Source of the DNA: Scenedesmus sp. ARA3
Lineage: Eukaryota; Chlorophyta; Chlorophyceae; Sphaeropleales; Scenedesmaceae
DNA: 64,000 bases
Direction: 5' to 3'
NCBI GenBank assembly: GCA_004335835.1
Contig: RWJK01001491.1
Coordinates: 6,845 to 70,844 of the forward strand
Shown: positions 11,315 through 24,555 of the stretch, in pieces
How positions within the stretch are numbered: position 1 is the stretch's first letter
Layout of the letters: each line of letters begins with the position of its first letter
The notes under the pieces: generated by a model
Told to the model about the DNA's origin: nothing
The model's database searches: none
Seen by the model: the letters and a program-made list of their open reading frames with translations, nothing else
Position numbers and translations under genes: made by a program

Positions 11315-14300
11315 CAATGCCCGCCGCCGCCGCCGCTGCTGCCTGCAGCAGCTGCTGCTGCAGCAGCGTTGCACCTTAGTATCGTGCCTAGCTCGCTGAA
11401 GGTCCTGCCTGAGCTCAGCATGTTGCCAACGCCACCCATGCCAGCCCCATAGTGATGGTGGTAGGCATGCTGCTGCTGCTGCTGCTGCTGGTGCTGCTGT
11501 TGGAGCTGCATGGGCTGCCCCAAGCTATTGAGGTGCTGGTAGCCACCATGAACACCCAACGCCGAGTAGCTAAGCTGCAACCCGCCGCCAGCACTGCCAT
11601 AGTACTGCTGCTGCTGCTGCTGATGGTACTGTCCGTACCCCAGCATGCTGCCGTTGCAGCCGCCGCCAGCAGCAGCCGCCGCGGCGCTGCTGCTGTAGCC
11701 GCAGCCATTGCTGCCGCTGGTTGTAGCGGGGCCCGGCCAGCTGCTGCAGCTGCGCAGCGGCGACGCGCGGCACGCGCGTACATTGCACACCACGCGATCC
11801 AATGCAACAGCATCCACACCTCCTGGCGTGAAGATCGGCAGTGCATTCTCGCCACTGAGTGTGACCTGCTGCTTGGCTGCCATGGCCCGGATCTGCCGCA
11901 GCAGCCCTTCTGGGCCGCACAGTGCATAGCTGGGGTGCTGCGCGTCACACATCTCGACACACGTTAGTGTGAGATTCACTGCGTGCTTCTCACACAGCTG
12001 CAGGATAGGGCTGTAGCCGTCACGGCTGTCAGTGTTATAATAGCCGGCAGTGAGCTCACTGGCGTGGCTGGTTGAGTTGTACCACCAATGCACACCCGCG
12101 ATCTTCAGAGTCAGCACTAGCCGCTGCTGCTGCTGCCGCCGCCGCGGCTGCTGCTGCTGCTGCTGCTGCCGGCTTGAGCCATCCATGCCCAAGCCAAGGT
12201 CTGACAGGGCTTCTAGAAAAGACTGCAGCAGTGCAGCGCTTGTCTGACCGGCAGCGCTGGCTGCTGTAGCAACAGCCGCTGCTGCTGCCGCTGCTGCTGC
12301 TGCGCCTGCTGCAGCAGCAGCTAGCACAGGGCTGCTGCTGTTGCCTGCCACACACTCGTGGCTGGTGCTGCTCAAGCTGCCTATGCTACAGTCCATGCTG
12401 CCTAAGCCATTCACTGCTACTGGGGGTGCTGCTGCTGCTGCTGCTGCAGCTGTAAGCCCTGTGAGTGATACTCCTGATGCAGATGCCATGGAGACACTGC
12501 TGCTGCTGTTACTACTCCTGGCTGCAGCAGCCGTACCCGGCAGTGTGCCTGCTGCAGCAGCTGCTGCTGGTGCTGGTGTGCCTGCTGCTGCTGCTGCTGC
12601 TGCTGCAAGTGCTGACGATGCAGCACCTGTGGTTGCACCTGCTGCGACTGCAGCAGGATCATCAGCCTGCACGACAGAAGTACAGCTTTCATTGCTGCTG
12701 CTGTTTGAGAGCTGCTGCTGCCCAGCTGCATGCCGATCCGGGCTTGCTGCGTGGCCTGCTGTTAGCGCCATCAAGCTGCCCCTGCTGAGTTCGCTGCTTC
12801 TGCTGCCATTGCAACTATGCGTCAGAGCAGCTAGCTGCTGCTGCGGGGACGGCAGCAGCTCCCCAAGTGGCAAATCCTGTGCAGAGCTGCTGCTCAGTGG
12901 TACTACTGAAGTACCCACGGTGCTATTGCTGGGCAGGCCAACACCATCAGCAGCATCTGCAGCTGCCGTGCTGCCGCCAGCTGCTGCTGCTGCCTGCAGC
13001 GGGCTGTGTGTCCCTCCAGCAGCAGGCCCTGCTGCCATCAGTGCTAGGCTGCTGCCGGCATCACAGCTGTTCGGCAGCTGCAGCTGCTGCAGGATGCTAC
13101 TTGCAAGCGCTTGCGCCTGCGGGTCTGCCAGCTGATCCCAGATGGACGCTGCGGCAGCGCCCGCGGCAGCTACAGACCCATCTAGCTGCTGCTGCTGCTC
13201 AGGTAACGTTGACAGCACAGGGAAGCTACCTTGTGGGGTGAGGCAGCTTGTGCTGTCACTGGCGCTGCTGCAGCTGATGGGCGTAGCTGCTGCAGAGTCC
13301 ATGCTAGGGCTCAGCGCATGCACGCTGCTGCTGCCCTCGCCGTCGCTGCTGCTGCTGCTCCTCGCTGCCAACGAGCTCGGTGAGCCGGAGTGCTGCTGCT
13401 GCAGCTGCTGCACATGCTGCAGCAGGCTCTTCGCCTGCTGCGCAGCAGCAGCAACGCTGCTGGCATCGCCACCCACGCCGCCAGCTGCTGCTGCTGCAGC
13501 AGCGACCGTTGCCGCTGCTGCCACGGCCGCCAGGCTGCTCGTGCTGCTGCTGCTGCGGCAGCTGCCAAAGCCGTCGCTGGCGCTGCTGCTGCTGCCGTTG
13601 CTGCTGCTGCTGCCGATGACGAGCGACTGCAGTCGCTGCATCACTGCTTGTGCCTGTGCCAGGGGCCCGCTGTGCAGCTGCTGCTTGGGTGCCTTGTGGG
13701 GGCCAAACACATGATTGGCTAGCTGCAGCAGCCGCTCGCCATGCAGCAGCAGGCAGCTGCTGTACCAATTCAGGAAAAAGCTGCCATACTCTGCAGCAGC
13801 AGGCAGCAGGAAACGAACCGAAAAACAGCAATAGCCGTGTCAGGGTGCTGTGGCAGCAATGCAGCAGGGTGAAGACCCTCAGAACACACATGTAGCACAT
13901 GTAGCACAGACAAGGAGAGGCCACATGTCTGCCCATGAGTTCCAGCACACCTGCAGCCCTCCCTCTACCCTCAGAGAGCTGCAGCAGCATCATGCCGGTC
14001 ATACTCTGCTGGCAAAGTGTTCAAACAAGCCAGCAGCAAGCATACATACAAAGCCATATCTCTGCAGCAAGCCTCCCACATTCCTGCTGCAACCAATCCA
14101 GCATAAGCTCGACGTCAGCTGCAGCCACCCCTGACAACGTGCACACACACCCAACCGCAGTTGCCAACCATTCGCACAACCGCCAACAGACGAGCCAGCC
14201 GCAGCCCGCAACATGCCACCCCTGCCGCAGCCGAATGGTGGTCTGCCGGCCTAAGCTGCATGCAGTTGCGAAGTATGAACAGCTTTGTCGGGTCACCTGT

Positions 14301-14761
14301 GTCCCACGAGCCTCCAGGAGCAAAGAAGCCTGTGTCTCCTGGGCTGCTGTTGTAGCCACCGCTGTCATGCAGCAAGCATACATACAAAGCCATACCCCGG
14401 CAGCAAGCCTCCCACTCAACTGCTGCAATCAATACCGCATAAGCTGTGCATCAGATGCAGCCATCCCTGACGACGCGCAGACACCCACAGCCGCACTTGC
14501 CAACCATTCACACAACTGCCAACACACAATCCGGCCACCCCTGTCACCTGTGTCCCACGAGCCGCCAGGAGCAAAGAATCCCGTGTCGCCGGGGCTGCTG
14601 TTGTAGCCGCCGCTGTCATGTGGCCCTGCATAGCCCCACTCAGGGCGGCCCGCTGCTGCTGCTGCTGCTGCCAGGCTGGCCAGGGCGCGCCTGTCGTAGC
14701 ACTGGAACTCGCCCACGCCCGGGAAGCGCCAGCCGTTGGCCTCGACATAGGAGGGGTACCT

Positions 14762-14817
<56 letters not shown>

Positions 14818-17401
14818 GCCCTGAGCAACCCCAAGAACAATGCAACAGATGCAGAACAGAACACAAAAAGCATCCTGTGCACAGCACCCCGCATGCAATG
14901 CTCAACAACCGCGCACTGGCAGCCCCACTCTGACACCAACAGCCGCAGCTGCTGTCACCACCGCTCGCGCTCCCCCACAGAATGTGCACCTCGCAGCAGC
15001 CCACCAACACCAGCCCACCAGCAGCCCACCAGCAGCACACTATAGCACATGACCTCCCCGCAGAGCCCCGTGCCCACCACCATCTCCTCCTCCACCAGGC
15101 TGCATCAAACAAAGCAGCACAACGACACCAGCCCACCACCAGCCCACCAGCAGCCCACCAGCGCACCTCAGCTCGCCGCAGGGCCCCGCGCCCACCACCA
15201 CCTCCTCCACCAGGCTGCCCAGCTGCCCCGCAAACGCGTCACGGAACGCCGCCATGAACTCCCCGTACGCCTGCAGCGGGCTGCGGCTGCCAGCACCCGG
15301 GCCTGCCGGCAGCACAGGCGCATCATCTGCCCAGATGCTAAGGTACTCTTTGTTGCGGCGGCACAGCCCGCACTCGCGCGGGCGGTCCGTAAAGAAGATG
15401 TCTGGGTCCTGCTGCCCGGCCTGCAGCAGCAGCAGCAGCAGCAGCAGGGGGAAGTGAGTGTGGATTGAGTGGTTCAGCATGAGAACAAACGGAGTGAGTT
15501 GCCGCAGGGCACAGCCCAGTGGTTGATCCTGCTGAGCAGTACGTTGCGTGTTGTATGTGCCATACACACATAAGGCACGCGTCAAAAAGCCGCATAACCA
15601 CTGCGGCAGCCGTGTTGCATACTGCACCAGCTGCAAGGCGCTTCAGGCGGCAGCGCACAGATGCCTCTACAAAGGGCACACCACACCAGCAAGCCACCAC
15701 ACTGCTGCTGCTGCTGCTGCGCTTGTTGCTGCTTTTCCTGCAAGCAACGTTGCCGCTGCTGCTGCTGCTGCTGCTGCGCACCTCCAGCACCCAAGATGGC
15801 AGCGGCACCTGCGCCAGGTCGCCCACATTACCCCCACAGGCGTGGAAGGACAGCACGACTTGCAGCTTCAGGCCCGCGCCCCGCACCATCTCAAACAGCT
15901 GCCGGTAGCCCGTCCAGCTGTACTGCCGCGGCGCGCGCTCCACAGCACACCACTGCAAGCGAGAAGTGAGGCGTGCGGGGCAAGCAGCAGCAGCAGCGGC
16001 GGCAGCAGCAGCAGCGAAACATGCAGAATGCAAGTTGGAGGTGGAGCGTGACCAGCCACATACAAATAACACCCAGCGCTTGTAGCTGCTGCAGTACACC
16101 CAGCGGCGCATTTGACAGCACTGAGCAATGCACAATTCTGTGGCGCACCATGAGCACTCAGACAACTCGACCAAAAAGCTGTCATGCCGCCAGTCACATG
16201 ATGCAGGGCAGACCAGCATGCGCAAGTTCACCCACCACGCGCACTGTCAGCATCTGCATGCACTTGACACTACATCGCATCTGCTGTGTTTGTGAGGATG
16301 CAGTCTGCTTTGCGACGCTGACCATCCTACTGCGATAACTTCATGCCTGTGGCTCGCCAGGAAACATCCAACGCTGATTGTACGCCTATGCTGGTGCTGT
16401 CCTCGTCCTCCTCCTGCTCCTGCTGCTGCTGCTGCTGCTGTGCATGTGCTACTTCCCACCAGACAGGCGTCCACACAGCCACGCCGCACAACAGCAGTGT
16501 TGCCCACTCACCCACACATCGACTGCCACGCCATGCACACCAGACAGCGCGAGCACCTGCAGCGCCTGAGCAAACCAAGGGATGTAGGCGTACCTAAACA
16601 CGCCATCTGCATTCACCTGTACACACGACACGAGCAGATGCAGCGCCAAGCAGCAGTGCGCACAATGTGCGTATAAGTTGGTGAGGGCTGGGTTGGGGCA
16701 AGTTCCTGCAAGGCCATGCAGCTCAGCTGCTGGCTGCAAAACAACTGCAGTGGCTGCTGCTACTTCTGCTGCCGCTTCTGCAGGGCAGCCTGCTTGACAG
16801 TAACCAGTACAAAGAGTTGCAGTCCTGTGGGCGCAGTTGCTGCACATCACAACGCTGAAACAGCAGCCTGCTGCTGTTGCCCTTCATTGTACTTAGTTCA
16901 AACTGCCAAGCTAGACGACCTGCCCTTGTATGACCCAGCTCATGACCATGCTGACGACAGTCTACTGTTGCTGCCTGCTGTTCGTGGTTTTCAACGCACC
17001 GTGTCCAGCGGTAGCATCACGTATACAGGAATGGCTTCTGCAGGGCGCATCTCCGCCAGCGACTGCGCCAGGCTCTGCGTCTGAGAGGCCTTGGCAGGAA
17101 AGCTGTTGATTCCTGGGCACTCGGCTGCATTTCTGCTCCGATCTGAGTTACTCTTCGCATCTGCCTGGTTATAATAGAGAAGAGACAGCATGCCATCGCC
17201 ACCTGTGTCGTTCTGGGGTACGCAGGTGGCCTGCAGGACCGAGCCCTTGTTGGTGCCCTGGTTGCTGCTTGCCGCCCAAGCCCCTGCTTGGCCGTAATGT
17301 TGTTGGTGCATGCCAATGTTACTATTAGCCCGCTGCACATGCACTCTGGCACGCCTGTTCAGGAGCTCCTTCTCCAGAGCCAGCGACGGGGCCGCCCTCA
17401 T
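11017..17401 (-). CDS. Beta-amylase (GH14) with giant low-complexity insertions
   Basis: It hydrolyses alpha-1,4-glucan from the non-reducing end to maltose (starch breakdown). Exons: 17401-17000, 16616-16512, 15952-15782, 15420-15167, 14759-14548, 13790-11017; all phases agree, giving about 1,305 residues against about 500 usual. An in-frame stop lies just upstream of the ATG. In order: about 125 unassigned N-terminal residues; [26 protein letters not shown] (first signature); GPCGELRYPSY with the acid Glu; [56 protein letters not shown] with the base Glu; [10 protein letters not shown] near the C-terminus. Two insertions rich in Ala, Ser, Gln and Gly break the barrel: about 480 residues before KIAGVHWWY and about 180 after the SGENAL region. 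Both catalytic residues are present, so activity is plausible. Plastid targeting is possible but not shown. Confidence 0.95.
14030..14625. repeat. Tandem duplication of exon 5 edge plus intron in beta-amylase
   Basis: About 14030-14372 and 14366-14625 are diverged copies of one segment. Each has an intron-like part beginning CAAGCATACATACAAAGCC and a part matching the 3' edge of exon 5 (reading [17 protein letters not shown] on the minus strand) with a GTGAC donor. Copy 1 has about 85 extra bases. The copy at 14548-14625 is inside the real exon. The copy at about 14296-14372 lies in the intron, and its acceptor phase would shift the frame. Confidence 0.8.
14763..14816. repeat. (CAG)18 direct repeat abutting a splice acceptor
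   Basis: CTG in the sense of beta-amylase. The tract runs straight into the acceptor of exon 5 (exon starts at 14759), so it occupies the place of the polypyrimidine tract. Confidence 0.95.
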
Positions 17402-20400
17402 GCGCAGGTATTACGAACATGTCTACTTAATCAATTACATGCCTCTTATCGTCACTGAAGCAGCTGTTCGCTGGAGATCTAAGCCTGGCGAGGTGAGCAG
17501 CAGCTGAGCACGTTTTCAGTGGCGTGGCACCCGCAAAGACACAGCGTAGAAGTCGAATGTAACTAGGTAGATGTCACCGTGACCACGGGAGCTGCCATCG
17601 ACAGGCAGGGCTTAACAGGGTTTCAAATAGTTGCGCTACTGCTTTGCTGCCTTTCCTGCTACCACTTCAAGCCGCGACAGGCCGCATTATTCATGCTGTG
17701 CAGACCACCTTGACCTTGACCTGAAATATGGTTCTTCTTACATCCAGTTCATGGCTTGAAGAAAAGCATCAGGCACAACTTTTGAATGTGGCTGGAGCGC
17801 AGCAGCTGCACAGCACCAGCAGCGCAAGCAGTCATCACAGTAGTTGAGCAAATGCAGGAACTCCATACATGGTCTGTGCCAAGTTTTCTTTACAATGTGT
17901 TTATTTTTCTACATGTTCAGCAGCAACAGCTGCTAAGATGCTAGTAGATCCGCTGGGTGTGAACTTCCCTGCTGTCAGTGCAACTCTGAGGACACAGCGG
18001 GCACGTACAGCGGCAGCACATGTTACACGAAGGTCGCAATCCCCGTTTCACCGCCGCCTGCCATGTAACATTGCATGCACAATGGAGCAATGCACATGCT
18101 CTCCTCTGCCTTGGACTCCAGTGGAGCGTAAGGACACTGTTGCCCATCACCATATCACCCAAGGTGATGTTGCTGTGTAGCACATGTGTTTAGCACATGT
18201 GGTGCTCAAGTGATGTTGAGAAAATGCTGCTGCTGCACTGATTTTCTGTAGCACTCTGCACCAACGCAGAGCATCAGCCCAAGACCTGCATACGTTCTAC
18301 TGCGCAACTACAAGCAACGCAACTATACTAATGCGGAAACCGCCCTGTTCTCATGCTGCAAACGAAATAACCGCCACACCCTGTACAACTTCTTGTATAA
18401 ACTACTGTAGGCGGCAGGTATAGGCCGCGCGTGCCACAGACCCCCGCACCATGGTATACAACCGTACATCACCCAACGTGCAAGCATTGCCTGTTGCAAC
18501 GCATAACATACAATGTATGCAGTACTCCTCTACAACCGAGAACACACAAGAACAAGTCAACAACACGTCCTCCAGCATTGCGAGCAACCTGCCTGTGAAG
18601 CGCAACAGGGCAGCGCTGCACAGCTGCTCTGTGCACACACAGACAGCCGACTTTTGAAGCATGCAGCATCACTTGGTCCGACCTGTGCCATGCACTTCCT
18701 CTGTCAACCTGTGACTCGGCCCTACTGGCACCTGCTGACGCTTGTGCTAGCCCCACAGTGGAGAGAACAAGCGGTCAGAAAGCTTGGCAACTCGCACACC
18801 GACACACAGCAGCGCCCGGCTCAAGGCAACCACACATGCGCTGCTGCACCTGGCCCATGTCCCCTTCCACAAGGTGCTCGCTGTGCCAAGCGCCGTGTCT
18901 CCTGCACAACACAAGTGCTGCAAGTGTCTCATCAGTTGTGCCACATGGCAAATGTGATTGTGAAAAGCCACTGGGCAAGCAGCAGCAAAGATCTCACGGG
19001 CAACTGACACACCAGCAACAGAGGACAGGCAGCAGCCGCCAAGCACAGCCTGCCTAAAGGCTCTGCTGCCAAACAGCAGTTCCCCCAAAGTTGCCACACA
19101 ACAGCTTGTGGGTTTGCAGATGCCTGGGACCCAGGCGAAACACGCGACAAGCAACAGTGCTGCGTGGTTGCAGGGCTGCTGTCAACAGCGATGCTGCATT
19201 TCAAGCCCCCACCCTTGACCAGATGCCTCATGGGAAAGTGCAGCCTGGTCAGCAAGTGCTCTCCTGTAGAAGCAATGCACCATCAACCCACTGCAGGTGC
19301 TGAGTGCTGTTTGTGCCCCCTGATTCATGGCCTGAGAGCTCTATCAGGTGTAGCACACGCACTCATCCAAAAGCAACATGAGGGCGCTCCCTGAGGACGC
19401 GCGCTCTGCGGCGCTTGCCTCACCTCACGAAACTACTCGCCCCACGTCTTCGTGTGTTGTGCAATCCAGGCATACACACATGCGCTAGGCGCAGGGTAGC
19501 CGCTCAAGTCCACTAAGCTGCAACAAACTAGTCTACTGTCCGTCTGGGTTGACTAAACACCCATCCGATGCAACAACACTGCAGGTCCTGCAGAAAGCAA
19601 AGCGTCACGATGCATACTGGCTGTGCAATCCTGCAGGCGTGCACCAGCTGACTGGGCACCCCACCGCACACGCCAGCTTTATTCCGGTCACCCACAAGTG
19701 ATGGAAGCGCTCAACCCCCACCCAAGCACAGCCACAAGGCGTGTGTGCAGCTGCACATGCGCGCACTTGACACCCCTGTTGCTGTAAAAGCCACTGCAAA
19801 CTCGCGGGTGATCTGAAGGCCCAAGCACAGCAGAGTAGTGCTGCAGCAACACAACAGCATGCACACACAAGCACTTCAGTTTCCTGGCTAGGGCCTGACA
19901 CATCAGATGCATCAGGCACTCCTTGATGGCCAATTGGGGGCTCATGCATGCGCGGCAGCAGGCAACATAGCACATGAGCCGCAGCACGCTTGCAAGGCAG
20001 ATGCCTGCACAAGCTTGCACAACAAACGATGGCTGCAGCAACACAACAGCATGCACACACAAGTTTGCTGGCATTTGGATCGCAGAAGCTCGGCTCAAAC
20101 AAACACATGTGCAAGGAGACACGCGTACTAGGCGTGTGTAGGTGTGCCTGCAAGTCCCAGACACAAGGCACTGCCAAAGCCGCACATAACAGCAGCTGCG
20201 TTGGATGGCGTGCTTGCAGCAGGCAGCACAACAGCGGCAGAGTAGCCAGTCCAACAATAGGCACACAAGACATCACCGCATGTTCAGCCAATGCAGGCAA
20301 GGTCCCTCTGATCAGGGTCATCTAAGTTCCGAGTGTCAGCCAAGGATGTGTGACACAATGACACAATGATGTGCAGCAGTTCATGAACCGAACTGCTCAA

Positions 20401-22227
20401 AGTACCCTGTTCTGCTGCAACTCTGTTCGACAAGCTGTGCCAGATTGCCATACTGCTGTGGCAACCACATACATCACAAGGGCCGCCAGCACGCCACGCC
20501 GTGTCTAATGTAAGTTGATGTTCAACACAAACACACGATGCAGCTGGTACAGCAAGCTTGCGCTGCGGTGCATAGCAGCAGTGCAGCAGAGCACGGCAGA
20601 GCTCAAGGACAGCTTCAGGCTGGCTGTACCGCTCCCCTGCTTGCATGCATCCACATGCATTGTTTTCTGTCAACAACTGTGCCGAGCAAGGCCAAGCCAT
20701 GTGTATGTGGGCTTAGACATATCCGCCAAAGCAGCCTACAGCCTGCCACGCAGCGCAAGCAGGGATGAGCCCTGAAATGCACCGTGGCTGCCTGCATGTA
20801 TGTACACTGGCTGCTGTACCAGCCACAAGCCACCTGCCAAATTGTCCTGCAATGGATGCGATGTTATTCCAGCTCGGTTGCGGGCTGACACCCACAAGGA
20901 ACTGAGGCTCCAGCATCTGCAAGCCATTGGCTCCCAATCTGCAATAGGTATGTAAAAGTATGTGATGAAGCGGACACTGCCAGTATCAACCATGCCACCC
21001 GATTTGTGTTTCAGACGGCCTGCCCACATAAGTACTCCGCACATATGTAACTACAGGTAGATGATGCAGCAGCTGAGTGTGCATACTACTCAGGAGCAGT
21101 TCTAGCAGGATGTGCTGCAGAAGCAACCATCCTTGCAGGTGACAGTAACAGCCAGTGCCATGCATTGCTACCCAGCACACTGATGCAGGTAGCGTGGCGT
21201 GACACCTCATGCTGAACCCAACTTGACATGTACAATGCAGCAGCTGCCCAGCCTGCGTTGCCCCACCATGCATACTGCAGTAAAGCTTGTGTATGCTCCA
21301 TCAGCACACCTGAATACTTCCTGCGTAACGACACGTGTCCTGTACGCCACAACATAGTGATGCGCAAATATGGCTGTTTACTGCTCAACAATGCACCACA
21401 AAGGCACAATGGCTTGTCATAAGCGGCAATGCACCTCACAGCCAGAGTTTTGTCATGCCACGCACCTGCACACACGCCAAACTGACAAGACAACCCAGCA
21501 ACCGCAAGTGCATGCACAATCATTGCAAGGTTGTGATGTCAACACAGAAACGGCCTGCAAGACATCAGTGCTGACACACCACTCAACATGGCACTTGGCA
21601 CAGCCAAAGCAGTGCAGAAACTGCAAACACAAATGCCGCAACAGGCTGTGGCGCTGCCCCATCCCATCACAGCAGCATGCACGCAAGCCCCCTGGTCAAA
21701 ACCACTTGCAATATACCTGTGCCAACCCGCTAGCACGTCAACACGTACACAGGCGTCAACACGCACACAGCCGCTCATGCGCATCGGAGCATGCAGCAGC
21801 CAGACAGCTTGGCAGACACCTTCAGCAATGCAAGAGCTACTGCCGAAGACACAAGATGCACTGCATGATCAACCTACCCCACCTATGCCCCTTTTGTGAT
21901 CTCCCAGGGCTCGAGCAAGCAAGCCTGACTTGCAGCCGGGAGCTGCTGCAGGCATGCATTGCTGTGATAGCGTTCAGAGGCATTGATGTGCTCACAGTCG
22001 GCAGGTTCTGTGTAGCTGCCGCTGCAGCAGGCACACACTGCAATCGTATGAGGCCAGCGGCTAGCTCGCGCTGCCAAAAGGCCATGACGTAAACTCAATC
22101 AGCCGCCACATGCTGCGACTCTTTGTCAGCAGGATGGGAAAACCCTACCCCTAGCGCTGCATCTGCATCTGACGATAGGCCTGCCTGCCATGCCTACAAG
22201 AAGCCTTGTGTACTGCTTGAAAGCACG
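17402..22227. other. 4.8 kb without a supportable gene
   Basis: Many short ORFs on both strands, none with a recognisable domain or a chain of phase-compatible exons. Two near-identical stretches around 19840-19870 and 20035-20065 (reading CAGCAACACAACAGCATGCA on the plus strand) indicate a local duplication of about 195 bases. A minus-strand gene with very short exons could be hidden here. I cannot support one. Confidence 0.4.
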
Positions 22228-24555
22228 CTACGGAGACTCTCCACAGCATTCAGTCGACAGCAGTGCCCCTGCCAAGCCGACATCTGGCAACCCAGCCAGC
22301 TGCAGTGCATCCTTGCCGCTGCTGCTGCGCTTTGCAGCAACATCCACCAGCACCACGACTGCACAAGCTGCTGCATCCGCCGCCAATGCCAGCTGCTGCG
22401 GGCAAGCTGCCTGCTGGCATGAGCTGTCTGCAACAGCTGCCTCTGCTGGTGCAGCACCAGCTGCTGCTGCTGTAGATGCTGCCTCTGGTGATTCCCCATC
22501 AGTCTCCATCTCATTTCCGCACTGCTCCTCATCCAATGCATCTGCATCAAGCTCCCAGCAGCAGCGCCGGCGGCGGCTGCCGCTGCTGCTGCTCAGCAGC
22601 AGCCGAGCTGCAGCAGCTGCCACCTGCTGCACATCCTCAGATGGCAACGCTGCAGCTGCTGTGCCAGAGCGCGGCGTGCTGCAGCAGCTGCTTGCATCGT
22701 CGCACTGCATGCTGCCCTGCTGCATCTGCTGTGCCTCGCCGCAAGCTGCTGCTGTAACCCGCAAGCTACCCACTCGCGTCTGCCCAGCGCCGCACGCACC
22801 AGCTGCCTTGAAGTCAAACAGCACGCCGGTGACGTTCTGCTGCTGCTGCTGAGGCACTGGCGTGCCCACAACAATGTTGCCAGCAACAGGCACGCCAAGC
22901 GCTACGGCGCCCGCAGCGTGTTGAGGTGCAGCCTGCTGTAGCATTGCTGGGCGTGGCAGCGGCACCGGAGCACGAAGGGCAGCAGCAGCCTGCAGCTTTT
23001 CCTTGAGGATTGCAGGAGCCTGCTGCTGCTGCTCCTGCTGTGGTGCATTGCCTGCTGCTGCTGCCTGCTGCTGCTGCTGCTGCTGCTGCTGGCTGAGGCG
23101 AGCCAGCGCTGCAGTGGTGCTGAGTAGGCTTGCGCGGCAGATGGCCGCACTTGCTGCCAGGCCTGCGCTGCCGCTGCGCAGCCAACTCGGCAGCGCCAGC
23201 TGCTGTGGCTGCTGCTGGCACAGAGAGCCAGCCTCAGCAGCAGCAGCAGCAGCAGCAGCAGCGGCATCAGAGGAGGCTGCTGCATGTGGCTGCAGCCCTG
23301 GAGCTGCTGGGACTGCCTGCCTTGCAACTGCAGTCAGCTCTGCTGCCATCACACCAGCTGTAGTGGCCTGCAGGGACGCCTGTGTGGCAGGCAGCAGCGG
23401 GCTGCTGATGCCGCCTGGCGCGCCTGCCTCAGCACTGCCGCTGCCATTGCCGGTGTTGACCAGCTGGGATGCCACAAGCATCAGCGAGTTCAGCTGCAGC
23501 GTTGGAGGTGATGCTGCTGCTGCTGCTGCTGCTCCTGGGTTGCAGGGCAGGATGTTCAAGGTGCTGCCTACTGCGCCTGGGCTTGCAGGAGAGGGCATGC
23601 CATACATCGCAGCCATAGCTGCCCCCTCTGCTGCAGCTGGCGAGCGCATGGACGCTATGCCAAAAGCACCCGGGCAGCTGCGGCGCGCCAGGCGCGGCGG
23701 GTGCCATTGCCAAGGTGGCTGCTGCTGCTGCTGCTGCTGGCCAGGCGCAGCACATCGGAGTACTGGTGAGGGTGGCAGGGCTCCCGCCCTGTTATTGTCT
23801 GGCTGCTGCTGCAGCGCTGCAGGCCTGCTGCCACAGGTGCTGGGTGTGCTTGGTGGCTGCAGCGCTGACTTGCCTGTTGGGCTGTCGAGCGCGTCAGGGC
23901 TGCAGTGCATGGCAGGACAGCAGAGGACACCATGAAACATCTGGCTGAGGTATGGAGAACTGCTATGTGTAGGTGGACTGCTGTCTGTGAGTGAGTTTCA
24001 AGGCGTCTGATGTTCACATTGAAAAGTGGAGGGCAGAGCACCTGACCACGAGGGCAGAGCTACAACATGCAGCAACACGTGCAGGCTCACCACCAGCTGG
24101 TGTGTCAGACAAGTGAGTCTCACCTGGGGCAGAAGCGCTCCAGCACCCTCGGGCACTTGAAACAACATTCCACATCACTCAATATGCCATCAATGGTCAA
24201 GTCCGACACCTGCGCAGGTACCACGTTGGTGAGTCGAGCAAGGAGCTACCGCGACCATGACTGTACTATCGTATTCCATGCTGCTGCCGTGCACAAGATA
24301 TACATCATACCGATCGTAGGAAAAACGAAAAGCGAAGTACATTTGAGCGATGGAGGCATGAACGTTGCGAGGATGCACCAAGCCAGCCTGTCTAGCGAAG
24401 CGTTGGGTCCCTCTCACCAGTGAAGAGCTCCTCTTATGCAAGTGAGCTGGATCGCCAAACGTAGATGCGCGCTTGCGGTGCACCGAGGCACCACCGAGTG
24501 CAACCCCAGACAGTTGGTCTTCCCACTGAGCCGTGTCCGAGACGCCATCAGCCAT
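22228..24555 (-). CDS. Ala/Gln/Ser-rich protein of unknown function
   Basis: Exons 24555-24418, 24209-24124 and 23899-22228 join in frame (phases 0 and 2), giving about 631 residues. The start is chosen at the first ATG. The codon six upstream in frame is GTG. The N-terminal 75 residues are normal in composition, with a basic-serine stretch (HKRSSSL) and a Cys-containing segment (DVECCFKCPRVLERFC) split over exons 1 to 3. The rest is dominated by poly-Ala, poly-Gln and Ser-Pro, with one more ordered patch (NVTGVLFDFKAAG). No known domain, signal peptide or membrane segment is seen. Such composition is common in algal regulatory proteins, but that is only suggestive. It is divergently arranged with METTL16, 541 bases apart. 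Confidence 0.68.

Noticed and set aside
16327..16510. [11 protein letters not shown] stretch resembling the beta-amylase VDVWW motif
   Set aside because: The true motif forms by splicing 16512 to 15952 (VDVW then WCAVERAP) in phase. The stretch is in the intron and followed by poly-Gln.
19605..20321. 238-codon minus-strand Cys-rich ORF
   Set aside because: Its apparent VCACCCVAAA repeat comes from a duplicated intron-like segment ending in GTTGCTGCAG. No domain is seen and no exon chain was found.
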